Shown: positions 16,702 through 26,089 of the stretch, one piece after another | How the letters are laid out: every line of letters begins with the position of its first letter | Numbering within the stretch: the first letter of the stretch is position 1 | Source: an uncultured bacterium | GTDB lineage: Bacteria > Muiribacteriota > Ozemobacteria > Ozemobacterales > Ozemobacteraceae | Length of the DNA: 64,000 nucleotides | NCBI GenBank assembly: GCA_900317935.1 | Contig: ONIU01000003.1 | Span: 1-64,000, forward strand | Reading direction: 5' to 3' | Program-made: the position numbers and the translations under genes | The notes under the pieces: model-generated | Databases searched by the model: none | Told to the model about the DNA's origin: nothing | The model's input: only the letters and a program-made list of their open reading frames with translations

Positions 16702-18663
16702 TTATTGAACTCTAACGAATACCAAAGCGTCTAAGAATAATGTTGCATTACCGCCGCTGCCTGCTGCAATTGCTGTAAGGTCAATATCAACGCCAGATGT
16801 GCTAGAATCAATCTGAATACTGCCTACGCTCATAACGGTTCTGCCCTTATTTGTTGCGCTATAACCGCTGATATCTTTTTGCAAAAGTGCATTGCTTAAA
16901 ATACCATTTTCTCTTATTTCACATTTCCAAGTGCCGCTTGTTGTGTGAGGGAAATAGTAGGCATATACGTTATATCTGTAATAAGAACCAGATGTAGTTG
17001 GTCTTGGAAGAGCATAGTAAGAAGAGGAAAGAAGACTACCAGCTCCGAATCTATATTTGTCACTATTGGTAGCACCGGCTGTAGAAGGAACAAGAAGAGC
17101 ACAGCCAGAACCTGAATAGTTGTCAATATTTGGATAACTAGTGGAGTTGTAGGCTAAGTAGACATGATTCTGATTATCGTTTGTTGCTAATGAGAATTCC
17201 CAGTTCGGGTCTTCGCCTTCAAGTATGTAAACACCCATTCCACCAGGATAAGCCTTAGCACAGGAACTTAATTCGCTTTCTTTGCCTGAAGAACTAACAG
17301 CAGAAACCTTGAAATAATATGGAATACCGAATTCTAGTTTCTGACCCTTTTTGGTTGGGTCCTGGTTAAATGAACTTGGGTATGTATTAATTACAAGATT
17401 AGTTGTTTCTGTCCACTGAGTTGTTCCTGTTACTGCTTTTGTGTAAGCTCCTTCTGCACTGGTTGAGAAATAGATGTTATAAGAAGTAGCGTTAGTGCTT
17501 GCATCCCAGGCAAGTCTGATGCCGGATTCAGTAACAGTTGAAGACCATGCTCTAAGGTTCTTTGGAGTAGAAGGAATATTTACATCAGAAGAAAGAGTTG
17601 TAACAGAACTAAGCTTGCTGACGTTTCCGTTAACATCTAGTGCTCTCACAGCAAAGAGGTTGTAGCAACTGCCGTTTACATCTTTGAAACTCTGAGTAAA
17701 GTTTGCTGAACCGTTATCGTCAACTATACCAATCAGAGAGAATAGAGCATCATTAGAACTAGCTCTGAAGATCAAGTATGCAGAGAGGTCCTGTGTTGGG
17801 TTATCACCTTTGAATATTGGAGAACCATCTTCATTATTGGTTGGTTTGCTCCAGGTAATAACCGGGTCGGAATCTGAGCTTACAGATAAGTCATATGGCG
17901 GATTAGGAATGGTATCATCGCCAGACTTAAGTGTTACCTGAACTGGGTCAGAGTTTTCACTTTCAGAATAAGCTTCGTTAAAGCTTCTAACGATGTAAGT
18001 ATACTGTTCTGCAGAAGCTTTGCTTATAGATGTATCTACAAAGCCAGGAGTTTCTAACGGAACTGAAGTAACCCATGTTACACCACCGGCACTGCTGCTT
18101 AAACCTCTGTAAACGTTATAGCCTTTGATGCTACTGGATGTAACTTTATCCCAAGAAACATATACGGCATCTGTAGAAGCTCTAGCTTTAAGGTTTACAA
18201 CTCTTGGAGGTCTTTCTTCGTTAGGAAGACCAGCACGAACCTGAATTGAATTGGTTAAAGACAAATCAGATTCTTTTGCCTGAGTATCAAAAGCAGAAAC
18301 TTTGTAATAGTAATACTGATCATTTACAAGTTTGTTGCCCTGATCATCATCATAGTAGTTTGGTGCGGCCATTGTTCCAACTGTAGCAATGTGGGTGAAT
18401 GGACCGCCGGAATTGGTAGAGCGGTATACACGATAACCAACAAGGTCTGCTTCTGTATTGGATGACCATGTTATATAGCAGGCTCTTTCCCTGCCAATAC
18501 CGTTAACGTTTTGTGGAACGCTTGGAGCTTCGTTGTCTACTACACCAGCATCTCTTTTGGTACCTGTAGTACAACCGAACAGTCCTAATACCATTACGAC
18601 CAATAGAAGGACTGCTATAAAGTTCCGCCCGAATTTCTTACTGGGCACAACTTTGTTCAACAT
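16702..18663 (-). CDS. Lipoprotein with tandem fibronectin type III domains
   Basis: A 653-residue exported lipoprotein. The signal peptide ends in the lipobox LFGC near residue 30. Four fibronectin III domains follow; each starts with a P-x-N/V-x-x-(L/V) strand and contains a W-x-x and a Y-x-(V/I)-Y-R pattern (APSVPQNVNG...GYRVYRS; PPRVVNLKARA...GYNVYRG; NPPYDLSVSS...AYLIFRA; TPKNLRAWSS...SYNIYFS). The C-terminal 170 residues form a beta-rich domain ending LFLDALVFVRV, like golvesin-type carbohydrate-associated modules. The start at 18663 has AAGGAG upstream; the frame extends to 18693. Probably a surface or periplasmic protein. A sigma-28-like motif lies upstream. Confidence 0.85.
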   Translation of the reverse strand: MLNKVVPSKKFGRNFIAVLLLVVMVLGLFGCTTGTKRDAGVVDNEAPSVPQNVNGIGRERACYITWSSNTEADLVGYRVYRSTNSGGPFTHIATVGTMAAPNYYDDDQGNKLVNDQYYYYKVSAFDTQAKESDLSLTNSIQVRAGLPNEERPPRVVNLKARASTDAVYVSWDKVTSSSIKGYNVYRGLSSSAGGVTWVTSVPLETPGFVDTSISKASAEQYTYIVRSFNEAYSESENSDPVQVTLKSGDDTIPNPPYDLSVSSDSDPVITWSKPTNNEDGSPIFKGDNPTQDLSAYLIFRASSNDALFSLIGIVDDNGSANFTQSFKDVNGSCYNLFAVRALDVNGNVSKLSSVTTLSSDVNIPSTPKNLRAWSSTVTESGIRLAWDASTNATSYNIYFSTSAEGAYTKAVTGTTQWTETTNLVINTYPSSFNQDPTKKGQKLEFGIPYYFKVSAVSSSGKESELSSCAKAYPGGMGVYILEGEDPNWEFSLATNDNQNHVYLAYNSTSYPNIDNYSGSGCALLVPSTAGATNSDKYRFGAGSLLSSSYYALPRPTTSGSYYRYNVYAYYFPHTTSGTWKCEIRENGILSNALLQKDISGYSATNKGRTVMSVGSIQIDSSTSGVDIDLTAIAAGSGGNATLFLDALVFVRVQ

Positions 18664-18706
18664 AAGGCATTCTCCTTTTTCGGGTTTTGACATAATTTCT
18701 CATTAG

Positions 18707-18734
18707 GTATCGTCAGTTATTTGAAAATTTATGA
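18707..18734 (-). promoter_or_regulatory. Weak sigma-28-like motif (GACGATAC)
   Basis: GACGATAC on the minus strand, 43 nt before the fibronectin lipoprotein start, with TCAT at the -35 position. It is the poorest of the six sites. Confidence 0.25.
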
Positions 18735-18755
18735 GTAATTTTATTTAAGATGTCA

Positions 18756-18825
18756 GATGTAAGTTATAAGTTATAAGTTACAAGTTACAAGACGCAAGTT
18801 ACAAGACGCAAGTTACAAGATAGAA
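18756..18825. repeat. Heptanucleotide array, ten units
   Basis: Ten 7-nt units in one phase: GATGTAA, GTTATAA x2, GTTACAA x2, GACGCAA, GTTACAA, GACGCAA, GTTACAA, GATAGAA. The same unit family occurs in other intergenic regions of the window. Confidence 0.9.
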
Positions 18826-18892
18826 GAACATAGGTTGTGAGTGGTTGGTGGTGGGTGATTTGTGGTGAGTTATGAGCTGGTTACAATAAAAA

Positions 18893-19600
18893 CTATTTTA
18901 GAAAAATAAAAGAAAACATGCTGCCATTATGCTTTTTCATTCGTCTGTAAGAAAAATACTTGTCTTGCAAGCAGTAGGTGCATTCATCTAAATCTATAAT
19001 TTGATTATTAGGAATACCAGCTTCTTCTAACTGAAATCTGTTTAATCCTCTCAAATCCAGATGCCATTTCCCTTTTTTGGAAAAAAATTTACTCCATTCT
19101 TTATTTTCACCAATAAATTTTTCGTAAACTTCATCGCCTAGTTCAAAACAGCATTTCCCTATACAAGGACCAATAAAAGCTGTCATTTCAGATGGTTTTG
19201 TTCCAAAAATTTCCTGATGTTTCTTAACTGTTTTTGAGCAGATGCTTTGGCAGGTGCTTTTCCAACCTGCATGAGTTGCAGATACGGATTTTTTACTTGA
19301 TATTAAAACGGGGCAGCAGTCAGCTGTAAAAACACCTATAGCTTTTTGAGAAATATTAGTGATTAAGCCGTCGGCATTGACAGACGAATTAGGAAAGGTG
19401 TCATCCTTTGTGACCTGAACAATATCTGATTTATGGACCTGATTGACATACTTGGCTAGACTTACTTTTATAGGTAGTTTGGAAGTAAGACTTTCCCATT
19501 TTGTATTTATTTGTTCAGAATTAAAATTATAAAAATTTAAATCCCCGTCGTTTCTGTCTGAGAAAACTGCTATTGATTCTTTGGTTTCAAATATTTTCAT
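18893..19600 (-). CDS. pgeF: Peptidoglycan editing factor / multicopper-like nucleoside phosphorylase family (PgeF, YfiH, LACC1)
   Basis: A 235-residue single-domain member of the YfiH/LACC1 family. The metal-site residues are visible: NQVHKSD (His near residue 55), ADCCPVL (Cys near 94), THAGWKST (His near 109) and GPCIGKCCFE. Bacterial members remove peptidoglycan precursors with wrong L-Ser or act as purine nucleoside phosphorylase/adenosine deaminase; which applies here cannot be told. The start ATG at 19600 gives the normal N-terminus. Heptamer repeats flank the gene on both sides, and no operon partner is close. Confidence 0.92.
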   Translation of the reverse strand: MKIFETKESIAVFSDRNDGDLNFYNFNSEQINTKWESLTSKLPIKVSLAKYVNQVHKSDIVQVTKDDTFPNSSVNADGLITNISQKAIGVFTADCCPVLISSKKSVSATHAGWKSTCQSICSKTVKKHQEIFGTKPSEMTAFIGPCIGKCCFELGDEVYEKFIGENKEWSKFFSKKGKWHLDLRGLNRFQLEEAGIPNNQIIDLDECTYCLQDKYFSYRRMKKHNGSMFSFIFLK

Positions 19601-19607
19601 GTTTTGA

Positions 19608-19711
19608 GATATGAGATATAAGATATAAGATTGTATGAGGTGAATTAGAGAGTTGTTTTATTGTATTTGCTTTTTTAATTAAAGATATAAGACTCAAGAT
19701 TTAAGTTATAA
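19608..19711. repeat. Two short heptanucleotide arrays
   Basis: GATATGA-GATATAA-GATATAA at 19608-19628 and GATATAA-GACTCAA-GATTTAA-GTTATAA at 19684-19711, the same unit family as at 18756. The rest of 19601-19822 shows no gene. Confidence 0.8.
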
Positions 19712-19822
19712 GAATTCTTATGTTTTCATCTATGGTCTTATATCTCAATTTTGGGTCTAATATTTACAAAAAAACAGAAGAAGGCTAAGCTTCAAAAAAT
19801 TGAAACAATAACGACTAATTCT

Positions 19823-21568
19823 CTAATAACTTTGGAGTTGTGCCATCATACGTTCTGCAAGTTCATCTACTGCGTCTGTTCTAGTAGATACTTCTTTAAC
19901 CATTTTCAACGTTCTGATAGCATCTTCTTGACGGCCCTTCTGTGCATACAATGAAGCTAACACTACATAGGCTTCTTTCATTGTTCTGTCTAGAGCAATA
20001 GCTTTTTTGCTCTGTTCATACGCAACTTCGTATTTTCCCTGATTATAATTCAGAAGAGCCAGATCTTTATAAACTTCAGCATTGTCCGGAGCTAATCTGA
20101 GCGCTTTATTGAATTCTTCTTCTGCTAATTGATATTGGCCTGAACGGAAGAAATCTTTGCCCATGTCTCTGTGAGTATCGGCTTTTTTGTCATTGTTTTC
20201 ATCCAGTTGTTTTTTGACTCTTAAAAGCATGTTTCTAGACTGGCGAGAAACCATGGAAGTTTCTGGAGCAGAACTGATTATGTAGTTTAATTCATTTGCT
20301 GCTTCAGCAGTAAGCCCTCTGTCCATATAAGATTTAGCAAGAGAATATTTTCTTTCCAATTCTCTTTCTTGAGCAACTGTTATTTGTCTTGGAGCTGAGC
20401 TTTCAACTTTTGCTGAAGATGCATAGTAGGATGATGAAATCGTATTGGTTTCACGTGCATTTCTTGCTGCTATTGCTTCACGAGAATTGTCTATTAATGG
20501 AGTTGAAAGCATCGTAGTTTGAGGAACGTAATTTGAGAAAGTATTATAATTAGATGCAGTCTGGTAAGTGTTCGGAGAATAAGAAGAACTGTAGTTACTA
20601 GCAAATCCAGTTGCACTTACAGGAGTAAAATTGGAGTTTGTATCATAAGCAATTGAATTTGCAACATTATTTTTATTATTTGAATTCTTAGCAGTATTAC
20701 TGCCACGACTATGTTTGTTCAGAAAATCCTGAAGTAGTGAACTGCCTTGGCCTTTACTGTTTGTAGAAGACATTTTCTGAGTAGAAGCAAAAAGCTGTTT
20801 TTTAGATTCAGATGTCAGCTGCTTAATTTTTTTGTTGAGATGTTTCTTTATAGGGTCGTTATCAGATATTTTGTTTAAGGCTTGACGATATGCATTCAAA
20901 GCTTTGTTTTCATCATTAAGTTTTTCGTAGCAGTCTCCCAAAGATACATAAGCCTTAGCATAATTAGAATTGCATCTTATTGTATTCTGAAAATTTTTGG
21001 CTGCAGCAGAATAATTGCCAGATGTATATTCAACAAGACCTAAATTAAAATATGACTTATAGAAAGTAGGATCTAGTCTTAGCGCTGTTTGAAACTGTTC
21101 AGCAGCTTCCTGATTGCGGTTTGATTTATATAACGCCCAGCCTAGTGAATCTCTGAAACTAGGAGTATTTGGCGATAATTGAACTGCTCTTTGACAGAGG
21201 CCGATAGCTTGAAGCAAATCCTGTTCAGTTGAAGCCAATAAATAACCAAGATTATTTAAAGCAGAAGGGTAGGCTGGTTTAAGTGTTAGAGCTCTTTCAT
21301 ACGCTCTAATGGCATTTTTAACGTCTCCACAGCGTTCAAAGGCATAGCCAAGGTTATGAAATGCTTCAGGAATATCAGGTCTGAGTTTAACAGCCTTAGT
21401 TAAATCTGAAGCTGCCTCTGTAAAATTATTTTCCTGAAGTTTGCTAGTTCCTCTTATGTAGAGTTTCATGCCTTCATCCTGGTAGGCAGGAAGAGCATCT
21501 AAACTTAGAGAAAAAGCAGGTAAATTAAGAAAAAGCACTAATAAACCAGCGTATGCCAGCTTTTTCAT
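19823..21568 (-). CDS. Exported TPR repeat protein
   Basis: A 581-residue protein with a signal peptide (MKKLAYAGLLVLFLNLPAFS) and two TPR blocks. Residues about 35-250 hold six consecutive 34-residue repeats (NLGYAFERCGDVKNAIRAYERALTLKP and similar). A Ser/Asn/Tyr-rich linker follows (about 260-400), then a second block at about 400-575 with AEEEFNKALRLAPDNAEVY. The start at 21568 has AGGAGG 6 nt upstream; the frame extends to 21625 without support. It is divergent from a PpiC foldase, and both face a shared region with a sigma-28-like motif on this side. Likely a periplasmic assembly scaffold; partner unknown. Confidence 0.85.
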   Translation of the reverse strand: MKKLAYAGLLVLFLNLPAFSLSLDALPAYQDEGMKLYIRGTSKLQENNFTEAASDLTKAVKLRPDIPEAFHNLGYAFERCGDVKNAIRAYERALTLKPAYPSALNNLGYLLASTEQDLLQAIGLCQRAVQLSPNTPSFRDSLGWALYKSNRNQEAAEQFQTALRLDPTFYKSYFNLGLVEYTSGNYSAAAKNFQNTIRCNSNYAKAYVSLGDCYEKLNDENKALNAYRQALNKISDNDPIKKHLNKKIKQLTSESKKQLFASTQKMSSTNSKGQGSSLLQDFLNKHSRGSNTAKNSNNKNNVANSIAYDTNSNFTPVSATGFASNYSSSYSPNTYQTASNYNTFSNYVPQTTMLSTPLIDNSREAIAARNARETNTISSSYYASSAKVESSAPRQITVAQERELERKYSLAKSYMDRGLTAEAANELNYIISSAPETSMVSRQSRNMLLRVKKQLDENNDKKADTHRDMGKDFFRSGQYQLAEEEFNKALRLAPDNAEVYKDLALLNYNQGKYEVAYEQSKKAIALDRTMKEAYVVLASLYAQKGRQEDAIRTLKMVKEVSTRTDAVDELAERMMAQLQSY

Positions 21569-21615
21569 AAATTGCCTCCTATGGCTTTGTCTTTTTAGAT
21601 TATTATTCCTCACTC

Positions 21616-21643
21616 TAATCGGCATATTTTTATTTATTACTTA
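21616..21643 (-). promoter_or_regulatory. Sigma-28-like promoter motif (TAAG-N16-GCCGATTA)
   Basis: TAAG, 16 nt and GCCGATTA on the minus strand, 47 nt before the TPR protein start at 21568. Confidence 0.42.
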
Positions 21644-21692
21644 GCTTTTATTAAGAGATTAGACTTTGATTCTATAAAAGAGTATTAAAGAT

Positions 21693-21721
21693 TTGAATAA
21701 TAAACTTATCAATGATATAAT
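21693..21721 (+). promoter_or_regulatory. Sigma-70 promoter of the PpiC gene
   Basis: TTGAAT, a 17-nt spacer and a perfect TATAAT, 28 nt before the start at 21750. One of the best sigma-70 matches in the window. Confidence 0.75.
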
Positions 21722-21749
21722 AAAATGATACAAAATGTTTGGAGGCTCT

Positions 21750-23447
21750 ATGAAATTAGACCATCAGCGCTTTAGCGCTTTATTTGTTTTATTAATTTGC
21801 GCATTAGTTAGCGTAAATAATTCTTATGCTCAACAAATGGTGCAACAGCCAGAATTAGTTAAGGTGATGCCTTCAGGTGTAAAAGGCAGTCCTACTGATG
21901 TTCTTGCTGAATTATCAGATATAAAGATTACCCGTGATATGTATGACAAGGAAGTTGAAGCTTTTAAACAGGTAGCTCAACCTCAGGCTACTGCTCAACT
22001 TATTACTCCTGAAGGACGACAGGATTTCCTTCGTCAGCTAGTAGAAGTTACAATGTTCCAAAAGAAAGCACAGCTTGAAAATCTTGATAAAACAGATGCT
22101 TTTAAGACAGAAGTTCATAACGCAGCTACTGTTGTTTTATCTATGGAACATATGAGAAGACTTCTTGATAAGATTACCGTTGATGAAGCTGCTACAAAAA
22201 AGTTTTATGAAGAAAACAAAAAATCTTTTACTGAACCTGATCAATATCATCTTTTCCAGATTACAACAGATTCAAAAGATAAAGCAGATGCAATTGTTAA
22301 AGATATCAACGTTGGAAAATCTTTTATAGAAATAGCAAAAGCTTCTTCTTTGGATGAATCTAAATCTAATGGCGGTGACAAAGGCTTCATTAATATTGAC
22401 GAAATCGCTCCTGAAATCGGAGCTGCAGTTTCCTCTCTTGAAAAAGATAAAATTTCTGCTCCAATAAAGATAGATGAAGATCTTTTTGTTATAGTCAAAT
22501 ATACAGAAAAGAAAACTGGAGAAATAAAACCTTACGATACTGTTTCTTCTCAGATTAGACGTGATATTGCTGGCGAAAAGCAGATTGAAGTTTTTAAAGG
22601 TGAAATAGAAAGACTTAAGAAACTTTATAATTTCTCATTAGACATGAAGGTTGCTGAAACTCTCAGAAAAGATAAACTTACTGAAGCAGAATTAAATACT
22701 GTTGTTGCAAAATATGACGGAAAAGAAATAAAGGTTTCTGAAATCTATAAAGATTTAGAACAGATTCCTACTTTTATTAGACCTCAGATATTAGGTGGCG
22801 AAGGTTTGAATGATTTCCTTGATCAGCATTTTGCTAGAGTTCTCTCATTGTTAGACGCTGAAAAGAATTTTGATGCTTATTCAAAAGAAAATCCTGGCGT
22901 TATTTCTGATGTTACTCGCAGAACTCTTGTTAAATCTCTATTCGATAAAATATTGAATCCTGTGACCGTTAGCGATGCTGAAGTAAAAGAATTCTACAAT
23001 AAGAATCTTTCTAACTTTGCTTCTCCTGCTAGTATGCATGCTCATCATATTCTTGTAAAAGAAGAAGCGGAAGCAAAGAAGATAATGGAAACATTGGCTA
23101 AAGAACCAGCCAAGTTTGAAGAAATAGCTAAAACTTCTTCTACATGTCCTTCTGGAGCTCAGGGCGGTGATCTTGGCACTTTCAGCGAAGGACAAATGGT
23201 TCCAGAATTTGAAAATGCATGTAAAACAGCTGAACTTAACAAAGTTATAGGACCTGTAAAAACTCAGTTTGGTTATCATATTATTAGAGTAGATAGTCGC
23301 ACTCCAGCAGGAACTATGAAATTTGAAGATGTTCAGGATAATATAAGGAAGCAATTGCTTCCTCAGAAGCAAAAAGAAGTTTTCGATGCATATGTTGAAA
23401 CACTTCGCAAAGAATTCAATGTAAAGGTATATCAGGATAACCTATAA
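21750..23447 (+). CDS. Periplasmic peptidyl-prolyl isomerase with two parvulin-like domains (SurA/PpiC type)
   Basis: A 565-residue exported foldase. After a signal peptide (LFVLLICALVSVNNSYA) comes a SurA-like N-terminal helical region that includes LLVEVTMFQKKA-type helices. A first, degenerate parvulin domain lies at about 165-270 (YHLFQITTDSKDKADAIVKDI, NGGDKGFINIDEIAPEI) and a canonical one at about 425-530 (HAHHILVKEEAEAKKIMETL, SGAQGGDLGTFSEGQMVPEFE, GYHIIRV). Such proteins fold outer-membrane and exported proteins. The start at 21750 has GGAGG 5 nt upstream; the frame extends to 21735. The next gene, rny, begins 78 nt downstream. Confidence 0.9.
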   Translation: MKLDHQRFSALFVLLICALVSVNNSYAQQMVQQPELVKVMPSGVKGSPTDVLAELSDIKITRDMYDKEVEAFKQVAQPQATAQLITPEGRQDFLRQLVEVTMFQKKAQLENLDKTDAFKTEVHNAATVVLSMEHMRRLLDKITVDEAATKKFYEENKKSFTEPDQYHLFQITTDSKDKADAIVKDINVGKSFIEIAKASSLDESKSNGGDKGFINIDEIAPEIGAAVSSLEKDKISAPIKIDEDLFVIVKYTEKKTGEIKPYDTVSSQIRRDIAGEKQIEVFKGEIERLKKLYNFSLDMKVAETLRKDKLTEAELNTVVAKYDGKEIKVSEIYKDLEQIPTFIRPQILGGEGLNDFLDQHFARVLSLLDAEKNFDAYSKENPGVISDVTRRTLVKSLFDKILNPVTVSDAEVKEFYNKNLSNFASPASMHAHHILVKEEAEAKKIMETLAKEPAKFEEIAKTSSTCPSGAQGGDLGTFSEGQMVPEFENACKTAELNKVIGPVKTQFGYHIIRVDSRTPAGTMKFEDVQDNIRKQLLPQKQKEVFDAYVETLRKEFNVKVYQDNL

Positions 23448-23525
23448 TCTATGATGAAGATTTCTAAACCCGAGAAAACAAAAGGGCTTGTGGAAAAAAT
23501 ATCAAATAAATATCTCGGAGGACTC

Positions 23526-25088
23526 ATGCTACCAACTTATGTTGTTTATATAGTTGCGGCTGTAGTTGCTGTTGTAGCAGGATTATTAGGCTTTTTATTC
23601 GCTAAAAATAGGGAAAAGAAAAATGCCGAAGGTATAATTGCAGCAGCAAGACAGCAGGAAAAAGATATTCTTGAAGAAGCTAAGAATAATGCTCAGCGCG
23701 AAGTTCAAAAAGCTCAGAAGAAAGCTAAAGAAATTCGCGATAAAGAGTTAGCTGACAGAAAAAATTCTGAACGTGAGCTTCAAAAGAAACGTCAGGAAAT
23801 TGAAAGACAGGAAACTGCTCTTAATGCAAGAATCGAAAAGGCAGATGCAAGATCTGAAAGCCTTGAAAAACGTGCAGATATGCTTAGAGATAAGGAATCA
23901 GAACTTGCTAAATTAAAACAGGACAGCGAAAATCTTTTAGAACAGCAAAAGAAGGAATTGGAACGAGTTGCCGGTCTTACTCCAGAGCAAGCAAAAGAAA
24001 TGCTCATGAAGAAGATTGAAGATGAGCTCCAATACGATATTGCTCTTAAGATTAACGAAGCTGACCAGAAGATTAAATCTGAAGTTGATAAAAAGACTCG
24101 TGAAATATTGGCAACTTCTATTCAAAGATGTGCTACAGACCACACCATAGATCCGATTGTTACTGTTGTTGAACTTCCAAGTGAAGAAATGAAGGGCAGA
24201 ATAATTGGGCGTGAAGGTCGTAATATTAGAGCTTTTGAAAGTCTTACAGGAGTTGATGTAATAATTGACGATACTCCTGAAGCTGTTGTTCTTTCTTCTT
24301 TCGACCCGATTAAACGTGAAGTTGCAAGAGTAACTCTTGAAAATCTGACCTTAGACGGCAGAATTCATCCTGCTAAGATAGAAGAAATGTATGAAAAAGC
24401 TCAGAAGGAAGTTCAGTTGAGAATTAAAGAAGCTGGCGAACAAACCATGCTTGCTTTGGGTATTCAGAGCATTCATCAGGAACTTATTGAAATCGTCGGT
24501 CGTTTGAACTACAGAACTTCTTATGGTCAGAATGTTTTGCAACATTCTATAGAAGTTGCAAATCTTGCTGGAAATCTAGCTGCTGAAATAGGTGGAGATA
24601 TTCAGTTAGCACGTAGAGCTGGTTTGCTTCACGATATCGGTAAGGTAATCGAAAGCGATGAAGGCAACCATGCTAAATTGGGAGCTGATTTTGCTCGCAA
24701 ATATCAGGAATCTCAAAAGGTTGTTAATTGTATTGCTGCCCACCATGAAGACGTACCCTTTGAAACCCCTGAAGCAGTTCTTATCTCTGCTGCTGATGCT
24801 ATTTCTGCATCTCGCCGTGGAGCAAGAAGTGAATCCTTAGAAGCATATATCAAGAGATTAGTAGATCTTGAAACAATTGCTAAGGGCTTTAACGGGGTTG
24901 CTTCTGCTTATGCTATCCAGGCAGGTAGAGAAATACGTGTAATGGTCAGCCCAGAAGATGTTGACGATATTACAGCACCTAAACTCTGCCGTGATATTGT
25001 TAAGAAGATTGAAAGCGATATGGAATATCCTGGCCAGGTTAAGGTTGTTCTTATTCGCGAAACTCGTAGCGTAGAAATAGCTCACTAA
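23526..25088 (+). CDS. rny: Ribonuclease Y
   Basis: RNase Y is a membrane-bound endoribonuclease that starts mRNA decay. It has 520 residues from the chosen start, the family length. An N-terminal transmembrane helix (VVYIVAAVVAVVAGLLGFLF), a long charged coiled coil (about 30-200), a KH domain with IIGREGRNIRAFE (near 215), and an HD domain with LLHDIGKV and AAHHEDVP are visible. The frame is open back to 23451, but the ATG at 23526 has GGAGG upstream and matches family N-termini. It is followed by a 20-bp terminator and ymdB, a conserved pairing (RNase Y next to YmdB). Confidence 0.96.
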   Translation: MLPTYVVYIVAAVVAVVAGLLGFLFAKNREKKNAEGIIAAARQQEKDILEEAKNNAQREVQKAQKKAKEIRDKELADRKNSERELQKKRQEIERQETALNARIEKADARSESLEKRADMLRDKESELAKLKQDSENLLEQQKKELERVAGLTPEQAKEMLMKKIEDELQYDIALKINEADQKIKSEVDKKTREILATSIQRCATDHTIDPIVTVVELPSEEMKGRIIGREGRNIRAFESLTGVDVIIDDTPEAVVLSSFDPIKREVARVTLENLTLDGRIHPAKIEEMYEKAQKEVQLRIKEAGEQTMLALGIQSIHQELIEIVGRLNYRTSYGQNVLQHSIEVANLAGNLAAEIGGDIQLARRAGLLHDIGKVIESDEGNHAKLGADFARKYQESQKVVNCIAAHHEDVPFETPEAVLISAADAISASRRGARSESLEAYIKRLVDLETIAKGFNGVASAYAIQAGREIRVMVSPEDVDDITAPKLCRDIVKKIESDMEYPGQVKVVLIRETRSVEIAH

Positions 25089-25095
25089 TAAAATT

Positions 25096-25137
25096 AAAAA
25101 GCTATTAATGTAAAAGGTTTTACATTAATAGCTTTTT
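25096..25137. terminator. Terminator after rny
   Basis: A perfect 20-bp stem AAAAAGCTATTAATGTAAAA with a 2-nt loop and a T5 end, 8 nt after the rny stop. Confidence 0.92.
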
Positions 25138-25160
25138 GTTTAGTTTTAAATGATTTTTAA

Positions 25161-25195
25161 GATATAAGATGGAAGACATAAAATATAAGATTTGA
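25161..25195. repeat. Degenerate heptanucleotide array
   Basis: GATATAA-GATGGAA-GACATAA-AATATAA-GATTTGA between the rny terminator and ymdB, related to the arrays at 18756 and 48609. Confidence 0.7.
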
Positions 25196-25260
25196 GAAAT
25201 TAATTTTTCTCTTTTATCTCAAGTTATGGTCTTTTAACTAATGTCTAGATAATTTAGATT

Positions 25261-26046
25261 ATGAAAATACTGATGCTTGGCGACATTTACGGTAAGACCG
25301 GCAGAGAAGCAATAAGTGCTCTTATTCCAGAATTAAAAAAAGAATACGAGCCAGATTGGATTATTGCAAACGGAGAAAATGCTACTGCAGGAAATGGTTT
25401 GTCTGCAAAACATGCAAAGTTTTTAAGAGAAGCTGGGATAGATATTATAACATCTGGCAATCATATTTTTTGCAGAGCAGACTGGCCGGAAGTTCTTACA
25501 AACCATGAATATATCCTAAGACCTCATAATATGCTTAAGGATGGAGATTGCGGAACTGGTTGCCGTATTTTTACCAAAAAGGATAAACCAAGTATAGCGG
25601 TTATTAATCTTGCTGGTCGTGTTTTTATGGAAACATGCAGTTGTCCGTTTCAAACTTTTGATAAGCTTTATCAGACTTTGCCACAGGATATCCCGTTAAT
25701 TGTTGATTTTCATGGAGAAGCGACTTCAGAAAAACTTGCTCTTTTTTGGTATATAAATGGTCGAGCATCAATAGCTTACGGAACACACACTCACGTGCAG
25801 ACTTCAGATAACAGAATTTTGCCAAACGGGGGCACAGGTGTAGTAACAGATTTAGGAATGTCTGGAGCTGTAGACGGAATAATTGGAGTAGATCGCCAAA
25901 CCGTTGTTGGACGTTTCTTAACCGGCTATTCAGAAAAGTTTTTGTGTGCCCAGGGGCAAGGTAAAATAGAAGGGTTATTTGCAGAATTGAAGGGTAAATT
26001 CCCTGTGAAATTAGAATTAGTAAGAAAAACTACTAGCTTACATTAA
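25261..26046 (+). CDS. ymdB: YmdB-family metallophosphoesterase
   Basis: A 261-residue phosphodiesterase of the YmdB (TIGR00282) type, which hydrolyses 2',3'-cAMP-like cyclic nucleotides and in Bacillus affects biofilm and motility decisions. Metal ligands are visible in GDIYGKTGRE (Asp near residue 8), ANGENATAGNGL (Glu, Asn near 39), SGNHIF (Asn, His near 67), DFHGEATSEK (near 152) and GTHTHVQT (near 178). The family length is about 260. It follows rny, as in many bacteria, but here a strong terminator lies between them. No obvious ribosome site precedes the ATG. Confidence 0.94.
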   Translation: MKILMLGDIYGKTGREAISALIPELKKEYEPDWIIANGENATAGNGLSAKHAKFLREAGIDIITSGNHIFCRADWPEVLTNHEYILRPHNMLKDGDCGTGCRIFTKKDKPSIAVINLAGRVFMETCSCPFQTFDKLYQTLPQDIPLIVDFHGEATSEKLALFWYINGRASIAYGTHTHVQTSDNRILPNGGTGVVTDLGMSGAVDGIIGVDRQTVVGRFLTGYSEKFLCAQGQGKIEGLFAELKGKFPVKLELVRKTTSLH

Positions 26047-26048
26047 AA

Positions 26049-26083
26049 ATAATAAACTTTGTTTATTATACTTGTGTTATAAT
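26049..26083 (+). promoter_or_regulatory. Small hairpin and a TATAAT box just before the thioredoxin-like gene
   Basis: ATAATAAAC/GTTTATTAT (26049-26069) may end ymdB. TATAAT at 26078-26083 lies only 6 nt before the ATG at 26090, so transcription would start at or next to the start codon. No -35 match is clear. Confidence 0.4.
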
Positions 26084-26089
26084 AATTAA

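Noticed and set aside
18756-18825. A CRISPR-like array
   Set aside because: Units are 7 nt with no spacers, and no cas genes are near.
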